Shown here one piece after another: positions 56,661-64,000 of a stretch of 64,000 bases of DNA. The translations under genes were made by a program, and so were the position numbers. The DNA lies in assembly GCF_947179515.1 (NCBI RefSeq), contig NC_067495.1, positions 29,859,004 to 29,923,003 on the forward strand. Direction: 5' to 3'. The notes under the pieces were generated by a model. That model saw only the letters and a program-made list of their open reading frames with translations. It was not told where the DNA came from and did not search any database. Position 1 is the first letter of the stretch, and every line of letters begins with the position of its first letter. This DNA comes from Apodemus sylvaticus. Taxonomy: Eukaryota; Chordata; Mammalia; Rodentia; Muridae.

Positions 56661-59600
56661 GAGTTCAAGGATAGCACCATATCTTTTCATTTCTTCAAAT
56701 GGGGTCTCTTCTCCCTGTGTGGTGGGGGAAGCCTTAGGACACGAGGCAACCTGGCAACAATCCAGCTGCAGTTAGCATGACAAATCTGTAAAGCTTTTCA
56801 TTTTTATATACATTTGCATTTCTTCCCTTTGGAATTTACAAACAGTGATTGCAGGGTTGGACATTTAAATGAAGTTAAACAGCTTGGTTTTTTTTTTCCT
56901 CCTGAAGAGTAAAATTCAAGAAATCTACAGGCCAAGAGCCAGAGCAGTCTTGGACAAAGCATACTGATTTCACTTGGGAACAGTGAATTGATACTTGTAA
57001 CCATATTAAACTTCTCTCTATGATATCTCAAAGCCTGGAAAACACAACAAAAAGAAGTTACATTCTTTTCTATCTTTCCAAAGTCTACAGTTTCTCATCC
57101 ACTCCTGCCCAGCCTACTATACAGTTCCACATTTATCTATTCTTTCCCATTCCCGATACTAATGATTCCAACAAACAGCATGATAAACCTAAGTACTAAA
57201 AGATGTTCCTGCGACTTCATACCACACAGTACAACACAAGCCCAATGTCACTCTTTGCGAGGCTGAAGTCATTAACTTTTTTAGCTTTAACTTTGATTGA
57301 CACCCCAAACCAGAGAGACAAGGAAAGAAGAACATCTATTTCAACAAGCACCTGGGTGTGGTCTCTGGCATATGCAGACCAAAAGATATTGGCTTGATTC
57401 TAGTGTCTCTCAGAGTTGCTGAATGGAAGGCTGTCATCTGCTTGAGAATCTCAAATGGCCTCTTATCTTTACTGCACATGGTTCTACTTCAGAAACCTAA
57501 GAATATTGCTGAAACAATAGAATGAAATGAACATTATTTCATTTATACATTTATATATTTAGTGGGGTGTGTGTGTGTGCATCTGCCAAAGACAGGGGAT
57601 AGCTTAGTGAACCTTCACAGAGTTTCTGGGGGTCAAATTCATATGGTCATGCTTGGGGACAAGTACATTTACCTGCTGAGTACCTTTCTGGCCTTTATTT
57701 TAGGTCAGAATGATAAGTTTATTTTATTTCCAGATAAATGTGGAACTGTATAGTAGGCCGGACAGGAGTGGATGAGAAACTGTAGACTCTGGAAAGATAG
57801 AAAAGAATGTAACTTCCTTTATTTCTGCTCTTATTTTAATAGTAGTGTTAAAACAGTCAATATTTCATAAATATGTTTATACAGTATAAATAATATATCA
57901 ATAAATATATCTGTAAGCACGGGCTACCTCTATCAAGTAGGAGATCAGCTAAAGGATGTGCAGTTTTAATAAAATGCTTCTTAAAGTGTGTGAATTCCTT
58001 AGCATATTATTAGGTCACACAGTATCCACACACACATTTCTATAGTCAAGAGTGATAAAATTGGATGGGTTAAGAGTTTTTAAGGTTTGTTGTATCCTGA
58101 AGTACATAAACACCTCTCTAAAAATGAGGAGTATCCTAAACTTTAGGACCTGGGTTCCACACAGCTAGATTTCTTAAACTTTCCAGCCCCAAACCCTCTT
58201 TGCCTAATGAGGTTTTAATGTAACTTTGGGTATATAGACATATAAAAGTGGTACAAAAATTAAAATTTTAGTGATAATAAATTATAGTGAAATATATTTT
58301 AAAACCATTCTTTGGCATACTTATCATTTTCTAAAAATGAAAATAAATTCACATATTAATGGATGGGCTTACTTATTTTACATAAAGAATTAAATCTTGG
58401 CTGAATGGTTGGTAGAGTATTATCAACATCTTTCAGAATTGACTAATATTTTGATTTAAAAATCAATCATCAATGCTGAGAATGCAGCTTTGCACAAATA
58501 CATAGTATACAACAGCAGAAGGATGTTTGGGACCATTTCAGAAATTCTGTCCTAAAGCTTAACTGAAATACACCAAATGGCTTTTTTTGAATGACATTCA
58601 AATCAGTAACTTAGAAGATTTTACATCAAATATCCAACATGAATACCTTTCGAAACAGAGCAATGCAATACTTCCATGAATGACAGTAGAGAAACACTGA
58701 AGGTCTTCTCTTTCTGTACTTAAACAACTACATTTCTATGAGAGCAAAAATCTTTGCATGTATAGTAAACACAGCAGTTTGTAACATAGAGTAGTCTGAA
58801 ATCTGAGCCCAGGTGTTTTAGATGGTATCCTTTGGTGTTGCATGTTATGATGGCATGTGCAATGCAAAGTGTACATTGTTGTATATGCAGAACTGAGGCC
58901 ATCCTGCAACTGTGTGATGCAGCGAGAGCAGGGCCACCAGGAACACTTCAGATCCATTATGCTTTGATGTTGTTGTTGATTGTGTACTCAGAAATCTTAC
59001 ACTATTTCAAAAAATTTCAGTCTCTTTTGTTTGGGATCCACGGTGTAAGAAGCTGGACCATAGAGCACATTTTGAGAGATGCTTGTTTTATACAACAATC
59101 CTTCAAGGAGGATCCTTTACCTGATGGGCAAGTCATGCCTCAATGAAGAAAGGACTTCTGGGAAGGTTCAGTGGGAGGGAGGAAGGAAGGAAAGAGCTGA
59201 TGACAGAGGGTGATCATGTACCTGAATAATCAAGATTTTGATTCCAGAAACTCCTAGGTAACTCTTTAAGGTCACCGTCATCAGCATGTAGCGTTAATAA
59301 TCCATACTTGATTGCTGAAAGAGTGAGTGAATAAATGAATGAATGAACAAATAAATGCCTTCTCCAAGCTTGAGTGATCCAGTACCAGTTGAGCCTAATT
59401 ATTCTTTGACCCATGGTTTTTCAATAATGTAAAATACATTTTCCTGATGATTTGGGGCCCCTCATAGTGAAAATAATAATCAGTTCAGTGAAGTGTCTGA
59501 TATACCCTATGTCCCAGAAAAAAAAAAGAAATACTCCAGAACATGTAGCTGAGGATAGGAGATCCTGGTAACTTACCTGTTTGATGTGAAAAGAAGTGAA

Positions 59601-60466
59601 GACACATCTGACTATGTTCTGATGTGGGCTTTCCCTCCAGTACATGGGATAAACTATGCTCTTGTACTGCTACAAAGAGCCATCATATTCAGGTGCATAT
59701 TTTCACATAGTGGTGTGTCACCTGGAAGCTGTGTCTAAAGTACTGTGTTATTAATGGCAGGCACTTGGGAATGTTTTACTTCCAAATATAAATAGGAGCA
59801 CATTTAAAACTGCAGCTAACTTCACTTTGACTCCCAGTTTGATAGGCCTTCCTAAGTGAGAGAGAAAACAGCTTGCTTGCCAGAAATCACACATGCTTGC
59901 ACCATCAGACATATGCATCTTATTGGAACAGAAATGATGAGGGTGCTGTAAGAAAAGCTAAGGAAGTTCAGTTTCTATGCAAATGCTAAGCCAGAAACTA
60001 GGTAAAACAAACCAAACCAAAGCAAGGCCCATGAGCCTTCATTGGAGGTCAGTGAGTCTTGTAGTTAACTTACATTTCCTTCTCATTTGGAGCACAGAAT
60101 GTTTTCCTTGGTGGCAGAATCACGTTGTTTCCACATCATAGGTCAGCCCCCTCAGGCCATTAAGTATGGGACACATAAAGACCACCCATTTCTTGTGGTC
60201 TTTATTTCATAGGAATAGCCAGTCCTATGGCCAAGCCTAAGTGTCCTTTATCAGGGAAACAGCCTTCTTCTGCCTAGGAGTTTCCATGACTGCCCTCTGC
60301 TCTCAGGTCTAGACTAGGACCAGTTTCTCTGCATTCCAATCCTTTCCCATTAGCAGGAACCAACAAGCTTCCATTAGCTGAAGAGTTTATCACTGTGGGC
60401 AAAGGGTTAACACAGCCTTTTTCCCTTCTCTGTGGAAATCTGTCCTTGTGTTAACTTACCAGCTCT
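56661..60466. other. unique AT-rich sequence, no gene recognised
   Basis: No family confidently recognised. 57830-58360 is strongly AT-rich. 58140-58270 ('ccctctttgcctaatgaggt' then 'gggtatatagacatataaaa') may be an old DNA-transposon trace, not assignable. Short GGAA and AATG tandem units lie at 59170-59190 and 59326-59357. Confidence 0.5.
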
Positions 60467-60518
60467 GTTGCCCTGGTAACGTGGTGAAGGTGGAATGTCA
60501 GCTGTGTTACCAGGCAAT
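60467..60518. promoter_or_regulatory. paired RFX X-box-like motifs in unique DNA
   Basis: GTTGCCCTGGTAAC at 60467-60480 satisfies the RFX consensus GTNRCC-N(0-3)-RGYAAC. GTTACCAGGCAAT at 60506-60518 is a second half-site pair with a single mismatch at its last base. GTTAAC or GTTAA elements flank them (60407, 60450, 60545). No repeat family is recognised here. Regulatory activity is inferred from motif density only. Confidence 0.4.
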
Positions 60519-63380
60519 ATTGCTTATAGTAAAAATGACCCAATTGTTAAATTGCTTGGGGTGCTGCTGAATTGTAAATGAATCTAAATACCTGGCAGGG
60601 AGCCATAGCTTCGGGCTTCCCTGACTGTGGAACATTCACATGACCCCAGGAAACTACAGTTGCTTACAAAATATACCATCCTGTGGGATCTGGGGATTCC
60701 AAGCCAAGATACACCTTCTACTTTCTCTACCATCATTTTTGTTCCCTTCTGAGCTGCTACCTGGGGATCCAGAGATGACCCCGTGGATGGATGCGGTCTC
60801 CTAGAAAGACCCTCTTAGAGGGCACACACCTGGAGCTGCCCTGCTGAGCAGGATGGTGCCTGGCTCCTTTTCTGCCGGGTAGATTTACACAAATGGTGGC
60901 CTGTGAGTTGCAAAATTTTGCTGAATCCAAGGAGTCTCCACAGGCAAGAGTCAGGAGAGAATGGCTAAGTTCTCTGTAGTTGCTGAGGCTGGCATGGGGT
61001 GTGGTCTTCCTATCCTGCTTTCTAGCTCATGCTGGTCTAATCCTCCCAACAACAGTTTTCAGGGAGATGTTTTTCTGTTGTTTTAAGATTTTTCAGAGCC
61101 CATTTCCATAAGAAATGACTTTGTTGGGTTATCATTGAACAGGAGTGGCGAGTTGGAAGGGCTGAAAAGCATTCCCATGCAAAGATTTTTTTTTTAAGTT
61201 TTCCATCTCCTGTTTATGGGGCTGTTCAGACTCTTTTTTAATTTCTCATATAGCTGGTTCTCCCAGCATGTTTCAGATGACCAGAGCATGTTTTCAGTGT
61301 TGTATTTTATTAAGCATGTTAAATTCTATTGCTATCTGTGCACTTATTAATAGTAATTATATTGAGACTCCCTTCACAGGCAGATCTGTGCGGGGTGGGG
61401 GAGGTTCAAGAGCTACCACATATGGAGTACTTTCTAGTCACCAAAAACTGCACTAAGTACTCTCGTGTATAAAGATGTAAATAACAATACAAGGTAGAAA
61501 CTACTGCATACTATCTGCATCCAAAGCACAAGATAACCAAGATACACAGCAAGTCATGACTTACCCAAGGCCACATTGCTTTGCAAATAGGGACCACCAT
61601 CTCCATAGAGTTCCATTTCACAATTGGAGTGTCATAGCTGGTAGGGTATCTTAGCCCTCTGGGTCTCAGAATAAAAGCATGATTTTGTTCCGTTTCAGGG
61701 ACTGAACCTACTAACCCAGGTGATATTAACTATATTGTTCAATTTCATTGGGAAAAAAATTGAGTAGGTGAACAGAGATGCAGCTTTCACATTGACATCA
61801 TTGGAGTAAAACTCCTTCAAATCTGCAAACCTGAGCTGTAGCTAGTCCTTCTTGTCAGAGTTGAATTTCTTCTCATTGCTACCCACTTGAAAAAACATGT
61901 TTCCAGGTAGCTAAGTAAAACAGGAGCTACTTAAAAGACCATTTCTGAAAAGGCAAGTAGGAGGTAAGAGAAAAGGCAGGATGGGAGGGGTGGTGAATGA
62001 AAGGGAGATATTGTAGCATCCTACCAATCTATGTTTCTGATTCTCAGCAACCTTGAAAGAGAACATTAAGATATCCTTTACTCTCGGGTCTGACTTCCCA
62101 GAGAGAGGGAGCCATAAATGAAAGCCTGCTTTGTGTGGCTATATGACTGCAGAGATAATGGCCTAGAGTTTATTCTTTTAAGCGTGTGCAGGTGTGTGTG
62201 TGTGTGTGTGTTGAAGCCCTTGTTGCTACAAAACAACCTCACAATTAACTACTGTTCACCTTGTCTTTCAGTCTTTCTAAAAATAATTATGATAGTCACT
62301 TAACAACAACAACAACAAAAAACCACCCACCTGCTATCTATACTCAGGGCAATTTTCTGGATCCTGAAGGATTTAACAAACAACATTCAAAGCCCCAGAC
62401 CCTGACTGACCTGATGAACTTGAAACCTGAGCAGTCTTTAGACTGAATCAGATATGGAACACCACCCTTCACAGAAACCCCAACTGTTGGGCTAAGGCCA
62501 AAGTTGAATTTTGATGGGACTTAACATGCAGCCATGTATCCATTTGATAGTCAATGCCCCTGCCATGCGACTATCAAATATTTTGAATATCATTTCTGAA
62601 TATTATGACTGTGCCAAACTTCCAAGGTATAAACTTATTTCAGTGAGAAGAAACCTGGTCACCCTGTCAGTGATTTATTTAATGACAAGAAAGGCACTGA
62701 AGGAGTTAGGTATGCAAATAAATAACCACCTTATGGTAAAACTTGAGGTAAGGTTAAAGTGGAAGTAAGTGTTGTTTAAAAGCCATGAAAGGCCAAAGGA
62801 GGAAGACAGTATTTTGATACTGGGATGCCAGGGAGGTTTGAAGGGAAAAGACCCACTTGATCTGGGTCTTAATGGTCTTGAAGTAGAAGCTCACCAGGAC
62901 ATGAAGCAGAGGGAACAAGTACCGTGTGCTTTGAAAAATAGAATTTGAGTGATAATAGCCATTGTGAGGATAGGAGCTCAAAGGGGGAAATCTCTGTTAC
63001 TGCCCTATTCTGAAGTGCTTCAAATCCCATGGTAGAAATGTATTTAATTCTGTAAAGGACTGGGAATTGATACATTTGTTTCAGAGACAATGGTGCTTGA
63101 TTTAGAGAAAGATGACTGACTATTGGAGGCATGTGGTATTGTGACCAGAAGGGAGAAATGGACTAGTGTCAGTGGAACTCTCAAGAAAATGGCAGTTTGC
63201 AGGAGAGTTCAGGAGACCATAGGCCTATGGCAGTTACTGAAGGGCTGTGAAGAATGAAACATACGGGATTGAGAGCCACTGAGACAAAATCAACAGCACT
63301 TGGTTATTGGATTTAGAAGATAAGGAAGAGGTTATTTTAAAGGTTGAAGCATGGACTTAGTAAAAATTAGGCTTTTAAAA
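60519..63380. other. unique sequence, no gene recognised
   Basis: Contains a possible degraded MIR at 61430-61600 ('tagaaactactgcatactat' and 'gtcatgacttacccaaggcc'), a TG microsatellite at 62191-62211 and AAC units at 62304-62320. Reading frames are short and unmatched. Confidence 0.5.
62191..62211. repeat. (GT)n microsatellite, short
   Basis: About ten GT units. Confidence 0.95.
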
Positions 63381-63381
63381 T

Positions 63382-63420
<39 letters not shown>

Positions 63421-63422
63421 TT
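63381..63422. repeat. (TTTA)n tetranucleotide microsatellite
   Basis: About ten perfect TTTA units. They lie on the tail side of an antisense SINE and probably expanded from its A-rich tail. Confidence 0.97.
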
Positions 63423-63424
63423 CA

Positions 63425-63505
63425 TATGTTTGGTTTTCGGTGTAAGGAATAGAACTCAGGGAGCTGTCTATGATAAGTGTGCTCTTTAACCAATAGTTAC
63501 TCATA
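63425..63505 (-). mobile_element. ID-type SINE, antisense, old
   Basis: 'tttggttttcggtgtaagga' 'atagaactcagggagctgtc' 'tatgataagtgtgctcttta' 'accaatagttact' has the order of an antisense ID/tRNA-derived SINE head. It is strongly decayed. Confidence 0.6.
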
Positions 63506-63606
63506 CTAGTTACCCCATACCCCACACTAATTTCAGTGTGTTTTTGGAGGAAGACTATTTATGCATTTGGGTTGGTCTTCGGTGATTAGAATGGAGACGG
63601 AGAGAG

Positions 63607-63822
63607 CTAACCCCTCCAAGTCAATGCTTTGGTGATGTCATCATTAAGACTGCATTCCAGCATAGCATACAGAATAGCTTCTCTTCTGGCATCTGTATCT
63701 ATTACCTTGTAACCAGATTTCTTCTTGAAAATAGTTTCAACCAGAGATTTAGCTATGTAAATTTCAGTTGTTTCTATTGGATTGGATTCTACATCTATCA
63801 AACTGGTTCTCTCATGAGTCCT
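63607..63822 (-). other. protein-like open frame, possible exon or retropseudogene
   Basis: An open frame of 71 residues lies between a TGA and a TAG on the minus strand. Its composition looks more protein-like than other frames in the window, with varied residues, no low complexity and alternating charged and hydrophobic residues. The sequence includes ETTEIYIAKSLVETIFKKK and ends near DDITKALTWRG. It contains no ATG before the internal YAMLE, so it cannot be a complete gene. An AG at 63823-63824 on the minus strand, after a T-rich but weak tract, could be a splice acceptor that leaves the frame open. I do not recognise the protein. It may be an exon of a gene extending right of the window, a processed-pseudogene piece, or chance. 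Confidence 0.25.
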
Positions 63823-64000
63823 TCATAAGATATATAAGATATAGCTAGAGCAATGTAACTTTGTCCCCCTTTATTAAAGCTTTTATTCCCGCTTGCCCAG
63901 TTAAGTATAATTCCCGCCTCTCTGAATGCTGTGAGAAGCCATTGTATACAGTGAATTTGGATACCTGCATGGATCTGTGATCCGCAAACTTCAATCCATG

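Noticed and set aside
58140..58360. Possible ancient DNA-transposon trace
   Set aside because: Phrases such as 'ccctctttgcctaatgaggt' feel familiar, but I could not assign them to any family or define ends.

Overview
This window looks like mammalian, specifically murid rodent, non-coding DNA; mouse is the most likely source. The evidence is the repeat content. There are B1 SINEs, including one with a Mus-like right half, and B3, B4-type and ID SINEs. There are two rodent L1 3' ends and two fragments of the rodent Lx-type L1 3' region. Two elements match rodent hAT-Charlie families as I recall them (URR1 and RCHARR1 type). These sit on older mammalian fossils: MIR, L2, MER5-like elements and ancient L1M. 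I see no bacterial-style gene organisation, no CRISPR, no tRNA or rRNA gene, and no convincing protein-coding exon. The open reading frames are short, often lack an ATG, and many lie in simple repeats or transposons. The window is best read as intergenic or deep intronic sequence; I cannot tell which.

Layout. 1-9.2 kb is mostly unique sequence with L2, MIR, B1 and B4-type copies and a three-level nest of insertions at 5970-6470. 9.2-14.6 kb holds a URR1-like DNA transposon, a large TG/AG compound microsatellite and an old repeat near 12.4 kb. 14.6-16.9 kb is the most structured part. An Lx L1 fragment there is interrupted twice: once by an inverted copy of a sequence lying about 0.8 kb to the left, and once by a clean CpG-dense solo LTR with TG...CA ends and a 5-bp target duplication. 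17-26.9 kb carries a long L2, MIR, MER5-like and other DNA-transposon fossils. 26.97-27.37 kb is a 5'-truncated L1 with a 10-bp target duplication and an apparent tiny 3' transduction. 27.4-42.7 kb is unique DNA with scattered SINEs and simple repeats. 42.7-47.2 kb is SINE-rich and contains a second Lx copy and an L1M with an ID SINE inside it. 47.4-53.2 kb is unique sequence and then an antisense L1M broken up by a simple repeat, an LTR-like piece and a hAT element. 53.2-64 kb is largely unique, with an L1 3' end at 56.2-56.7 kb, a pair of RFX X-box-like motifs at 60.47-60.52 kb and an unexplained protein-like reading frame at 63.6-63.8 kb on the minus strand.

No genes act together here, so the functional interest is regulatory. 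The solo LTR contains a perfect X-box palindrome, a YY1-like site, a CRE-like site, a TATA box and a poly(A) signal in a plausible promoter order. A second X-box pair occurs in unrelated unique DNA. Family names were assigned from memory of consensus sequences, without a database search, and most repeat boundaries are approximate to about 10-30 bp. I did not find a new multi-gene biological system in this window.
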